DNA from: Sparassis latifolia
Taxonomy: Eukaryota; Basidiomycota; Agaricomycetes; Polyporales; Sparassidaceae
DNA: 64,000 bases
Direction of reading: 5' to 3'
NCBI GenBank assembly: GCA_018466975.1
Contig: CM031561.1
Location: forward strand, 4,092,001-4,156,000
Shown here: in pieces, positions 24,802 to 36,505 of the stretch
Numbering within the stretch: position 1 is the first letter of the stretch
How the letters are laid out: every line of letters starts with the position of its first letter
Notes under the pieces: generated by a model
The model's database searches: none
What the model was told of the DNA's origin: nothing
What the model saw: the letters and a program-made list of their open reading frames with translations, nothing else
Made by a program: the position numbers and the translations under genes

Positions 24802-25129
24802 GGCCTCACCCACATTGACTAAGCTCACGTCGATCTGCAACTCGCATACCACGACCACCCACCCATAACACCATGCACGCGCAGTGGCTCCTCCATGAAG
24901 CCCAGAATGCTCGCAGTTCACCGATATAACGTGTAAATGAAGGCGCACGCGACCGCCGCGCGCGCCACGCCGCGCATATCACGCTGCAGCGGCGGGTCGC
25001 AGAGGAGATCATGTCGTAATGTCTACTGCGGATAGCGAAGTCGTCACCGCGGATCTCGGAGCGGCTCAGGGTTTCTGAAGGTTTGAAGTTCGGAGGCAGC
25101 TGGGTTGGTGTCGTATAGTGGTAGCTCCC
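24802..25129. repeat. Diverged duplicate block, copy 2, second half
   Basis: Matches 19628-19958. Homology ends at GGTAGCTCC, which in copy 1 is the last sequence before the MITE at 19962. Confidence 0.65.
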
Positions 25130-25846
25130 AGTGAGTAGTGCTAAACCTCGGAGCGAAGTCGCCTCTTCCGTGCCAGCAGACGTTGGGAAGTTGCAATCCA
25201 CGGGTTGCGTCAGATTGGCAGAGTGAAGATATTGTAAACGGAGAGACGTACGGATTCCCCGCGGCAAGGTTTGCAGACTACGAAATCCCGTGCAAAACGT
25301 GCAGAATCCAAGCTTTATGACCTGCTGCCATAATTCGTCGACTCGAAGACTGGGTAAGTACACTCGATCAGAGAGCAAGAGGGCATATACGTGAAGTAGC
25401 TGCCTTCCACTTGCAAATGATCTTCAATTTGAGGATGGTGGTAAGACGCGTTTTCCCAGAGTGATATGAACAAGTACATCGGCCACTTCTCATAAAATAA
25501 AGGGTGGTATTGGCAGCGACAGCGCTAGAGCTGCATCATCAGCACGAAAACCTGTCATGGTGCAGTACGCATGGTCAATAGGCGGCCTTCGTAGCACAAT
25601 TGAAGCGACACCTCCATCTGCATCGTCCCTTTCTGTGAAGAGAATGCGAACAGTTCACTTTATATGTCACACGACCAGGCTTGCAAGCAGTGAACAGCAA
25701 TACAAACTGTGCATTTGTCAGATCGGGGCAGTCACGACGACGACGATACTCACCTACAGCTACAGCCAATCACTTCTACTAAGTCAATAACGTCCGATAC
25801 GATATCCTCTAGCGGTCGCCCGAAAAAAAGACACACAAACGGGGAA
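25130..25846. other. No recognised gene
   Basis: Short frames only; flanks the 3' end of the orotate phosphoribosyltransferase gene. Confidence 0.35.
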
Positions 25847-26587
25847 CTACTCAGCGTTCTTCGCACCATACCTTTCCCAGTACTCCCTCATGCTCTCCAG
25901 CTCCGGCGTGCGGCCATTCCTATCCAGCCACGCCATCAGGTCCTTCATTTTGAGGATAGTCGGCACGCTTCCCCGCCCGCCGAGGATGCCCTCGACTTCC
26001 TCGATCATGCTCTTTCCTCGCGTCCGACCTCCTGGCGATCCAGAAGGAGCACGGCGCCCACGACCTCGCCACCCTCCTTTTTTACCGTCGCGATCGCGCC
26101 GCGGATAGCCGTGCCGGCAGTAGCGACATCGTCGAGGACAAGCACGCGCTTGCCCTTGACGGGCGCGCCGATCATCACGCCGCCCTCGCCGTGGTCCTTC
26201 GCCTCCTTGCGGTCGTACGCGAAACCGACGTCGATTCTGTGGTCGCGGTGCAGGACGAGGGCGGTACCGGCAGCGAAGGGAATGCCCTTGTATGCGGGCC
26301 CGAAAATGACGTCGAACGGTGGCAGCCCTGGTTGCGCGGTGAGCGCGTCAGCGATGGTTACGGCGTAGGCGGAGCAGAGCGTGTCCAGAACGGAGCCGTC
26401 AGCGAGTAGGCCGGCGTTGAAAAAATACGGAGAAGTCCTGCGATATTTTGTATGTCGGCATTCAGGATAAATCAAAGAAAATGAGTGCGAACCTGCCGGA
26501 TTTGAGTACAAACGACCCGAATTTGAGAGCACCGACAGACATGGCATGCTCGATGAGCTCGTCCTGGTACTTGTTCAGCGTCGCCAT
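25847..26587 (-). CDS. URA5: Orotate phosphoribosyltransferase, with one frame break
   Basis: Two exons (26587-26493 and 26437-25847) start with MATLNKYQDELIEHA. The enzyme joins orotate to PRPP to make orotidine 5'-phosphate, step five of UMP synthesis, in the cytosol. Visible marks: GALKFGSFVLKSGR|TSPYFFNAG across the intron, the catalytic-loop region AYDRKEAKDHGEGG, and the PRPP-binding motif VLVLDDVATAGTA. After RQEVGR (about 26020) the frame as read ends at TGA 26007-26005. The conserved remainder (GKSMIEEVEGILGG to MREYWERYGAKNAE, stop at 25849-25847) continues in another frame, as if one base is missing near 26012-26024. One added base would make 228 aa, a normal length. A sequencing error is the simplest explanation; a true mutation would imply uracil auxotrophy unless a second copy exists. 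Confidence 0.85.
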
Positions 26588-28487
26588 CGTCGCTGGTCCT
26601 CCTCTCGCCGTCGAGCTCGACGCAGAGGAAAACTCCCGATTTTAGGGCTAGGACACGGATATTCACGTAAATTCATACCTCGGAACTCCAATCGGAGGAT
26701 GAACTAGTCTCGTTCACCCCACGGAGGCTGCCGAAAACTAATATGTCGGAGATTAAAAAAACCACTGCACCTCCTTGCTAGAACTTTGAGGGAGCGGTAC
26801 GTCTGGCTTGCGATGAACTTGGCGGCCGCTAAGATAGTTGTCGCTTACAGTGACAACTACAACATTCAAGCCTGTTCCTTCACCTTTCCTGAAATCTCAC
26901 CGGGTTGGCGCGTTCGTCCTCACGAGATACAGGTGTATTTAAACAATAATTATTCAGACGCTGCTAATCCTATTCGTTCTGACGAGCTACCGCGATTACT
27001 TACCTCGCATTCGACTGCTCACACAGAATCCTCGTGACATGGGGATGACCAGAACTATTTGGAAGATAAGACGTATTCTTGCCAAATTCTGGGCGCCAAA
27101 AAGAGCTGCCCAAGGCTTCTCGAGGCTGGTGCCGGTGAGGATTGACAGGCTCTGCTGCCGTTCCTTGTAAGTACTCAACTTTTGTATGCGTCAGCACTGG
27201 ATGCCAGATTGGGCGAAAGTCACCAGGAAAATCACTCCTTGTTTAGTTGACACTCTCACGTTCAGCGTGTGATCTAGCGGAGCAGAATCACCCGTTCCCC
27301 TGGTACTACATTCCGGGCAACCGCCGGGTGATGTTTCCTCTGAATATGAAGCAATTCGCCCGTACCCGAACGTCACTCGGATTCCGGGTGATTGGCTTTT
27401 TTTCAGCCGGTAAATGGATGACTCTCACCTCCTTGAACCTTCACAGTGATGCATGCAGGTCGATAGCTTACACAGATACCGGAGTCGCTTCCGATGCTGA
27501 CTTACATATTTTGCGTCGTGCTGATAGCCCCGGTCAGGATCCAGATCACATTTACTCTTCGAGATACTCAGGCATCGAGGGTCCTGGTATACAAAATCCA
27601 TTCGGTGACAGGAATAAAGGCAGCCGCTTGTATGCCGATTAAGTACTCGTACATTTGGCGGAGTAAGTCGATATTACTTGGGTCAAATTTGACTTCAACT
27701 TACTACTGCATGCACACATTCTCTCAAGTTCCCAGCGCGTTCGCGAAAATTTGGCGGTGAGTCCGGAAGATCTCGGTGTCAATGTGGTTACGACATTGAA
27801 AGAGTACTCGGATGTGTGAGCGTGTCCCCGTGCTGAAAACTCTCGTTTGGCTGCTTGCAAAAGAATGATACACAGATTTCGAACCCAACTCACGCCATCC
27901 GCATGTGTGCGGCTTCCGAGCAGTGAGCAAGTGGCAAATTTGACGGAAGGACTTCCGGAACCACATCTAGGGAAAGATTGCTCTTGGTACGACCCAGAGG
28001 AGCCAGACTGACGGTCCGGACAGACCGGACGAGGCCCGGCAGCGTGTTCAATCTCCGACTGAATATGCCAAGATTTCCGAATCGAGTGGTTTACAAACTG
28101 CACCGTAACGGAGCTTCGCGAATACATTTGCCTCCTGCCGTTGCTGCAGCATTCTCCAGTTCTGTGATGGACAGACGGAAGTTTCCTTCACGCCTATATC
28201 TCTCCCCACTTTGACGTTCTGTGCCAATCGACGCCACGATTGCGCGGTATGCGCTGCTCTGTCCTAACGCTCCAACTGCTGATCCTGTCGCCCACCATCT
28301 CTGTTCACACTACCTGTCGCAACAGATCGTCGCCTGACCTCCGAGTCTCTGCAGAACTCGCCGTGTGCACTACACGAGGCCGTTTGTGACTCTTTTTAAC
28401 TCTGGTCCTGTTCGTCGCTGCCCTATTCGAATTCACTTAGAGCCTCGCAATCGTAGCTCGACCACTACACCTCCTGCATTTAGCAAT
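26588..28487. other. Intergenic region, no recognised gene
   Basis: About 1.9 kb between the divergent URA5 and K+-channel genes. Open frames are short and unsupported. The last 150 bp should contain the channel's leader; an upstream in-frame ATG occurs at 28365. Confidence 0.4.
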
Positions 28488-31400
28488 ATGGGTCTCATGG
28501 TCCTTACCGCCCTCGCACAGCTGTTTTCTTTCCACCGTCGCCCCGACTCTAGGCAGCGCGATCCCGAGAAGGCCGAGAGTTCCACAGCACCGAAGGTCAA
28601 TATCAGCAGCCCGGTTCCCAATGTCACCCAGCCGGTGATCGACGTACATCGGCCTGTGCAGATCCAGGAGCCCCCCGAGATCATCAATCCCGACGCGTAT
28701 CGCGCCGATGGGCGTACGAACTATTTTTCTGACGACGACAATGACGAGGAGGATGAGCCCACCCGCGACATCCACCGTGACCGGCGCTTCCACCGCTTCG
28801 CCACCTGGACGACCACTACGAGTGCACGTTCCTTTACTTTCGCGAGCGTGCCCTTTAGGCGAACCTTCACGGGCGCGACCACCGCGACCGTTCTTCCATG
28901 GTATCTCAAGTTGAAGTCGTACATATTGCCCAGCGGGGTTACATCCTCAGAGCTCGAGCATTTCGTGCCTAATTACCGCTGGTCGCCCATCATCTCCGGC
29001 GTACTCATCCCGTTTGCCATTCTCCTCGAGATTCCTGGCTTGACGGAGCGGTGGTACATCCAGACGCTGAACAACAAGACCGTCCAGACGAGGCCGAACC
29101 CCGTCCTTCTTGACGTTGGTATGGCGCTTTCGATTGCGTGCGCTCTCATCGCAAATATTTGTCTGATCCTTCGGTTTCTTGAGCATCGCATCAAGCTCGT
29201 CACCGTACTCTGTATCTTATTTCTAACCCTGCACGGTGTGTGACTGGCATGACTTCGTGTTGTCGAGTCCCCCTTCATATGCCTTGTCGTAGATATTATT
29301 AACATTTGTGCCGTCACTATCTTCGGCGTCGAGCATAGAAACAACGATGGGTTTACTTACGGGCAGGCGTTCTGGATGACGCTATGCTCTACGATCGCGT
29401 CCACTATCACCAACGTGGGGCTGATATACGACCTAGCTCGCACTCCCGACTTCACGAACAGCGGTGAGTGTCTGCATCTGGTTCTTGCATTTGTCCTGAG
29501 TGCTGTCCACAGGCAGCGGACTCACACGGAAACAACGGGCTCTGGTGATCATCGAGATTATACTGCTACTATACGTTGCATTCGGTGCGGCGATCAACTC
29601 CATCCTGCTGCACCTGTCATATATCGACGGCCTTTACTTCACCGTCGTGTCCATCGAGACAATCGGGTTCGGGGACATCAAGCCAAACGGCACCGGCTCG
29701 CGCGTCTTCATCTGCTTCTACATTGCGTTCGGCATCCTCAATATCGGGTTGTTCGTCGCTATGTGTCGCGAGACAATCTTCGAGGGGCTCGAACTGGGTT
29801 ACCGGAAGAGAGTGCTGAACATGAGGCAGCGCCGCCACGAGGTACGGCGCTATCGTCGGTGGGAGAAGCGCTGGCGGCGGGCGGTAGAATGGCGGCTGAA
29901 GAAGAACGGCCAGCCGGTGTGGGTACCCAACAGCCTCATCCAGCACGACAGCCCGCGCTTCGTCGGTCTTCGCGGGCTGGACGGCTCGAGCCAGCGGAGC
30001 TGGGCGTCCCGCATGTGGTTGGCCCTTGGGTGCGGAGGAAGAGCGGAGGCCGATTTCATCCCGTTTTCCGTCATTGGGCACCCGCGGGGGAAGCATCTCA
30101 ACATCCACGCACTCTCGGACGCGCAGCTCGAGTCCGCCGCGCTCGAGGCGGGCGTGCCGCTGAGCAAGTTCATCGTGCGTCATTGCGGGCCAGCGCAGTC
30201 GCCGCCCTCCACGGATGCTGTGCCCACTCCCGCGATCCCGAATGGCATCCATTCGAACGCGATCGCTGCACACATGGGCGCGCCCCATACCCTTGGCGGT
30301 TCGTCGGCGTGGCCGTCGCACCCGCAGACGCCCACACACGCGCAGGTTGGCCGGATGGCGGCAATGGTCACCAAGGTCGCGGTGTCGTTTGTCGAGAAAT
30401 ATGGTACGTCCGCGGAGGCTGAGCCTGATGGGGGTGAGGGGCCTGAGGAGATTGATCTACAAACCGACTCCCAGCAGACACCGGCACAGATGCAGGCATC
30501 TGTGCAAAGCGCCAGCGAGAAGCGCGAAGACGTCGGAGGCGAGACGGACTCTGGCTACGAGCAAAGTCCTCTGCGGGATAAGGCACCGGAAGACAACGAA
30601 GGCGCGGTACATATCGAGATGGGAGACGAGGAAGCTGAGCCCGAGCAGGAACAGGAGGCAGAGGAGCAGGAAGATCTGGATGCAGAGCATCGCAAGGTGC
30701 TCTCGCTCTTGGACATCCGGCGGTTCGCGCGCGTGCCCAAATGGGTGCGAGACCTGGCACATGGCACGGGCAGGCAACCTACGCCGTTTTCGTATGACAG
30801 ATTCAGCGAGAATCTGAAGAAGGAGGAAAGGAGGGCGAACTATGCGAAGGTGTGTGTGAAGTTTCCGTAAAATTTATAATCTTTCTGACGAGCGAACCAT
30901 TCATTTGCTCACATCAGCTCACCGTCGCATGGTTGTTTTTCTTGATTTTCTGGTTTGTGAGTGTTGGGTTTTAATTTCATCGTTTCCACTGTTGTGCTCG
31001 GTTATTTTACTCATCATCGCCTCCCTAGGTTGGCTCAGGCATTTTTTGTGCTACGGAAGGCTGGTCCTATGGTATTGCAATGTACTTTTGTAAGCATTGC
31101 ATCCCTCGAGTGTCATGTCTTCGGCTCATTCATCGACATAAAGGTTTTGTCGCATTCACGACGACAGGTTACGGCGATTACTCGCCCCAAACCCCTGCCG
31201 GGCGCTCGATCTTTGTCGTCTGGGCATTATTCGGTGTTGCGACTCTTACTATTCTCGTATCAGGTACGTACGATCCTCGAGCGACTCTGCCTAATAGTCG
31301 CTGATGTAATGGACTTCCGTTCTTGCAGTGATCCAAGAGGCTGGCTCCTCACGATACAAGGATGTTCTGCACTCCCGCGTCTTCGAGAAAGCCGTCAAGA

Positions 31401-32565
31401 AGTACCGCAAGAAGGAGGCGAAGGAGGCCGCTGAGATGCCGCACACTCCTGCGGGCCTCCAGACCGCTTACCTCAACGCAAGCATGAATGTGCTTTACGG
31501 CGGCGCTAACGGAGTTCCGAACGGTAGAGGTGTCACGAATGGGAACGGGAATGGAAACATCAACGGGAATGGCGACAGCAACACAGACCCGTCGACCCCT
31601 GTCGGCGGTGCGATACCCTCGCCCTTCGAGGCCATTGCCGCACGTCTGGGAAAGTCCCAGGAGGTTGCGCAGCAAGAGCTGGAGGCGCTGCCCGAACAGA
31701 TCATCATGCATGCGCGCGCGTTCCATGATTACATGGAGTACTTTGTCGGAAACAAGTATGGTTCGATACATCTGCAAGGGGATACTGTCCCTTCGCTCGT
31801 ACCTGATGAGCTGAAGATGCTGCTGGATGACATTACTCAAGAGGAAGGCACCTCGGAGAGGGTAAAGCGAGAAATCTTGCAAGATAACGAAGCCAGGAAT
31901 GTAAGCTAGTTAATACTTCGTCCCTGGCATGATACTGATTGTTGCGTTGCAAGGTCTTGTTCGCGCTTAGTGTTGAGCGTGAGTATTGTTATCTGAGATC
32001 GCTGTTGAGCGACGTCTCACCTTGACTATCTGCAGGTGCACTGAAACGCATGATCCAAGCTGCGGAACACGCACTCACAAAGATATCTGAGCGCGATACA
32101 CTCATGGCTCTGCATGAAGAACGACAAAAAGAACGCGCAAAGCGAGCCTCTCGGCGAAGCCTGTCACGGTCACGAAGTCTTTCCGTCTCGCGCTCCGTAC
32201 GCTCCATACGCTCTGACCACTCTGTGCGCTCTGTGCGGTCGGACATCAGCGACGATGAACCGCGCAGCGGATACTCCACCGCCGAGGAAGGACTAAGTCC
32301 CATAAGCCCCGTGCGGGCAACGGAGTTTGCCCCACCAAAACATCCAACTACAATGCATTCTTTTGACCGCTCCGTCCGCCATGATTCTATGTCTCGTTCT
32401 CACGCTCGTGCTCGTTCCGTCAGCCTTGTCCCTGTGCGCCTCGGCTCGAGACAGGACACCCATATGTCTGTTCATGTCGCTGCGGAGCAGATGGCCTCTG
32501 AGCACAGAACGTCCAGACAGGACACTCCCGTCCCCGAAACAGCTGAAATCATTACACCGGAGTAA
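28488..32565 (+). CDS. TOK1: Two-pore outward-rectifier K+ channel (TOK type)
   Basis: Nine exons give about 1,200 aa: 28488-29235, 29293-29463, 29513-30849, 30918-30956, 31029-31089, 31144-31263, 31329-31900, 31954-31978 and 32036-32565. TOK channels have eight membrane segments and two pore loops and release K+ across the plasma membrane. Pore 1 reads SIETIGFGDIKP and pore 2 FTTTGYGDYSPQTP, both with the GFGD/GYGD selectivity filter. Segments such as ALIANICLILRFLEHRI, VIIEIILLLYVAF and RVFICFYIAFGILNIGLFV flank pore 1. The cytosolic stretch between the pores is very long (about 425 codons from filter to filter), with an acidic Glu run near 30640-30690. The C-terminus is Arg/Ser-rich (RRSLSRSRSLSVSRS). 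The start at 28488 (MGLMVL) is preferred; an in-frame ATG at 28365 would add 41 residues. Pore 2 is spread over three small exons whose phases close exactly. Confidence 0.9.
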
Positions 32566-33057
32566 CATCGTATGGTTCATTATAATTCACTCATAACAGC
32601 CGCCAATACGGACGATAATGTCTGTATTACAATACCCCACGGACTCGTTGTATTATATACTCGCTCCACACGTTTGTGCATCATATGTATGAAATACTTC
32701 ATGTCTTTCATCTCTCAGTGACGGGGTAGAAGTTTCCGTAGCACTAGCTGCGTGTGATGAGTTAGAAATGCCGTTTATCCAATCACTGCAGCGAAGCTGA
32801 TGAGGCCTGAGTAGATTGGGAAAAGAGGGCAACGACTTTGTCTATACCTAACAGAGTACTGTCAAGTAACGGCTGCATCCAATGCCACGAACTTAAAGAG
32901 GTACTCAACACTCAAAGCCGTACACACAGCACTCACACCCTAATATTTCCAGCAGCCCCAAATTACTGCAAATACAATGGCATTACTTACAACATGATCT
33001 ATTGTCTCCAAGAGCAGAAGTCACGACTACTACGATAAGCCCAGAAGCTCCAATCGG
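32566..33057. other. Intergenic, convergent 3' ends
   Basis: Spacer between the TOK gene (+) and the OPT gene (-). No gene seen. Confidence 0.5.
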
Positions 33058-36000
33058 TCACTGGGGAGGTGGTGCGCAACGATCTGCGGACAGGTTGAAA
33101 TCTAATGGAGGAAAATATGAGCACCGCATTGCTGAGAATCCGGCCGGAAACGACCCACCATTGCCCCACCATTGGGGGAAAGGATGTGCGGTGCCCGCAG
33201 CACCGAAGATCGCCTGTAAGTGGGGTCAGTAACAACATAGGGTAGGTGGAACGTAAGCAACGCACGAAGTTCAGGATAAACATAACAACCTGGGTACCGC
33301 CATCCATAGCCGCAGCGACAATGTAGCTGAAGACGCATCCAAATCAGCAAGACGCTCATATCATACCGCAATGGGGCACCTCACTTGTACTTTGCGAACC
33401 AGCGCGGATAGCGCCTGCGCACCCACCACTGCGAGAAGATGCCGAGCGCCATGCTCGTATTCACCGAGGTGTTGATGCCGACTGAGAGATAGCAGGAGTA
33501 CTGCATGATGATGGACGTGTTGAGGTGTTGGAAGCCGGCCTTTGGCCAAATGCGGTAGGCGATGTAGAACGGGAGCGGGAGCACCACGCCTATGGCGAGC
33601 GATATGGGCACCATGTGGTATATCGAATGCGCGCCGAACATCTGCGGGCCGAGCGCGCCCCACGAGATGGCGTTGGCTAGCGACGCAGCGTCAATACACG
33701 AAGGGTGAATGTCACGAGCAGTATGCTTACAGTTGTAGGACTGAGCGTTCTGACCGGACCAGAGACTGGAACGATGATGAGCGGTGATTAGTGAACGGGA
33801 AGAAAAACTTCAGCATACCGAGTACCGGAGATTGAGAGTAGAGCTATGTATCACGAAATCAGATGCTGCACTTCTCAAGAATCTGGCGGGAAGACATACC
33901 AGGTCGTTGAGCGTTAATAATGGAAATCATCATGGCATCTGCACGAGTTCGTCACTTCATATATCGAGAACGAGAACGAAAGGCGACGCACAGTTCAGCA
34001 GAGCTCCGACGACAGTACCCATCAGCTGCATGCAGAACGTGACGCGAGGAGCGAGCTTGCAGTACTGGCCCAACTTCAGGTCCTGCAGGAACGCGATACC
34101 CTGTTGCATAGGGTGTGCTCCATACATGGCACCGTACATGTTCGCTACGGGGAGGCCGGGTTCGATGTAGGCTGCACACATCATCAGTGAATGACAAGCG
34201 ACATGGATGAAAGTTGTTAACCAACCGGTAATCATTTGGAAGAAACCGTTTCCGGATGTGTTGAACTCGGTGAAACCGATAGTGGCAGCGAGCGTCGCGT
34301 ACATGACGCAGAAGAAGAAGCCGATGATCAAAAGTACGGTGAGCGCCCACCACGAGAGACCAGACTTGCCAGTGTAGTTCGCTGTGAAGATAATCAAGTC
34401 AGTCTGACATAGCAACAGCTGCGGGGACTTACTGGCTTGGGCGATAGCGTAGGCACCGAGAAGGACGGCGACGTACCACCACCGAGGGATCTGCTTGTAT
34501 ACCTTCATCTTCTCGTAGTGCTAAGCATAATCACGCGTACATCAGGACACTGATGTGATGCTACAGGGATATGAAGACTTACGGCATCATGGACAAAATA
34601 CTTGTTTTTGTTCCACGGGTTGAGAGACAGGACAAAGGGCTTGAGGTCATTCCAGTGGTACAGAAAGACATGGCTGACGACAGCGCCAAGCGACAGGTTG
34701 GACGTGATCAAGTATAGAGCGTTGGTGGCGGAGAAGTATGCAGGCTACGACCCAGAAGAGTCAGTCCTCTCAAACAACATACGTTCTTTTACGACAACAT
34801 ACACCAAGCTCCTGGTACTTGGCAGGATCGAACTTGCCGTTGGTCAAAAGAGCGGTCTGATCGTATTGAGTTCCGTTCTGGGCCTAGACAAGATATCAAA
34901 TATTCCGGACATTTGTTCAATAAGAGTTAATCAAGGACTTACAAAAATTGCCTGACTCATGAAGGGGAATTCCTTTGCCTGCCACAAGTTGCCGTAGTAC
35001 ACAGCCGCCATGAGAATGTATGTCAGGCAGATACCGATGTCCTGGTTGAGCTGCAGCCAGAGTGGCGCCCACAAGCAGGAGCTGGTGATCAAATTCCAGT
35101 CGAAGCACACTGCGAGAAGACCCATGCCCTCGTTGTTGCTGGCGCCACCGAAGACATTTCTAAACACGGAGCTGGTGTTGTCTGCAAGACAGAAAATGGA
35201 GAAGCCGGTAAGAATGGGGAAAATCCCTGTCAACAACCTATCGTCAGTAATGGTACTGTGCACAGTAAATTTGAACATTACACACATTCCGGGACGATCT
35301 CCCAAACAAACAGGATCCCAAACACCGACCAAAAGAGGCGCACCCGCTTCGAAGTCATCTGCTGATCATAATGCAGCGCTTGAAACAAGTTAGCGGTGTA
35401 GACTGCGCCGCAGTAAATTGTGTCATCAGTGGCTTGCCGGAGACGTGCCGCAAGGTTGACTCACTGTTCGCAGGCCAGAAACATTTGGTTGGCTTCACGA
35501 GGACGTCCTGGAGAAGACCGGCATAGCCATAGCCGATCAACTGCGATCCGATGAGAGTAAAGATCGCAATGCCAGCATTCTGTCAACATCGAACGTGGTC
35601 CTGCATTAGACGTTTAATCGATCGGGCACATCTCAGCGGCGTACCATGTTGTTGTTGTAATACACTGTCCAGGCAATTTGATCAACTAGGGCGGCACATG
35701 ACAAAGGAATATGCACTGACACTCCTGCACCGAGATGACCTGGATGGCAACGGCTGAAGTGGCCGCGGTCGACGACATGATAATGATGGCAACATGTTCC
35801 TTGACTGTACCGTATTCAGCAAACGTCCCGGAGAAAAATTAAGATAGACTCGCTGTTGAAGGGGCATGGGTTGAGCCACCTAAAGAGGCCTCTCGATGGG
35901 ATGAACACATGCATGGCATTTCCGATCCAGTACGAGAGGATGAGCAGGAGCAACACGGAGACCGTGAGCGTCTGCGGCTTGAAATAATATATCTGTGCGA

Positions 36001-36436
36001 GAACACTGCGATAATAGCGGTCAGAGATCTATTCCAGCAATTCAGAAATTGATTTCTGCTTACGCTCCAAAGGCAGAGAAACCAAGACCGAGGAAGACGG
36101 TGCGGAAGGTGACGGCCTGCAACTCTGGGTCGTCGCGCGTCGACAACACCTAAAAGGCAATTGGGGAGAATTACCAAAATGAGCACTTGAGTCGATCGAG
36201 TTGTTACCCACCTTGATCGCGACTTCGTATGCCTCCTCAACTCGGTACTCCGCCTCGCTCAGCTCGTCGTTGGCCGCGCGCTCCTCGAACTCCTCGACCT
36301 CCTTCAGCTGCTCGGCGTCGAGCTGGGGGTCGTCGACTTCCGTGGCGTCGATTACGGCATCGATAGCAACACCCTTGTCGAGAGAGTCGTCGGAGACGTG
36401 CTTCTCGTCGTACACAGGCAGTGCTGTGTCGGCCAT
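33058..36436 (-). CDS. Oligopeptide transporter, OPT family
   Basis: A many-exon minus-strand gene runs from MADTALPVYDEKHV (ATG 36436) to a stop at 33060-33058. Exon 1 is 36436-36212, exon 2 is 36149-36064, and exon 3 runs 36005 to about 35854. OPT proteins are proton-coupled carriers of small peptides or glutathione (some relatives carry metal chelates) in the plasma membrane. Family marks include AIDAVIDATEVDDP and TRDDPELQAVTFRT near the N-terminus, NPCPFN, IGSQLIGYGYAG, NPWNKNKYFVHDA, GLPVANMYGAMYGAHPMQQ, LKLGQYCKLAPRVTFCMQ, and a C-terminal NFAIFGAAGTAHPFPQWWGN. Many hydrophobic segments fit the 12-16 helix fold. The intron after PFN (about 35853-35805) seems to use a GC donor. Full exon boundaries in 35800-33300 were not all resolved. 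Confidence 0.88.
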
Positions 36437-36497
36437 GGCGGACTCGAAGGTGACAGGGAAGGAAGGGACCTTACCCTGCTGAAGCGAAATTGCTCTT

Positions 36498-36505
36498 CAT
36501 ATATT
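36498..36505 (-). promoter_or_regulatory. TATA-like box of the OPT gene
   Basis: AATATATGA on the minus strand about 65 bp upstream of the OPT start codon. Position and sequence fit a core promoter; nothing further supports it. Confidence 0.4.

Noticed and set aside
20316..25140. Paralogous empty site for the MITE at about 25129
   Set aside because: Homology stops at the insertion point on both sides, so the second copy does not show a clean pre-insertion site.
28365..28487. Start of the K+ channel at the upstream ATG 28365
   Set aside because: In frame, but the added 41 residues look like leader DNA; the ATG at 28488 was preferred. Not excluded.
29617..30339. 240-codon minus-strand frame opposite the TOK exon 3
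   Set aside because: Shadow of a GC-rich real exon; Arg/Pro/His-rich composition without motifs.
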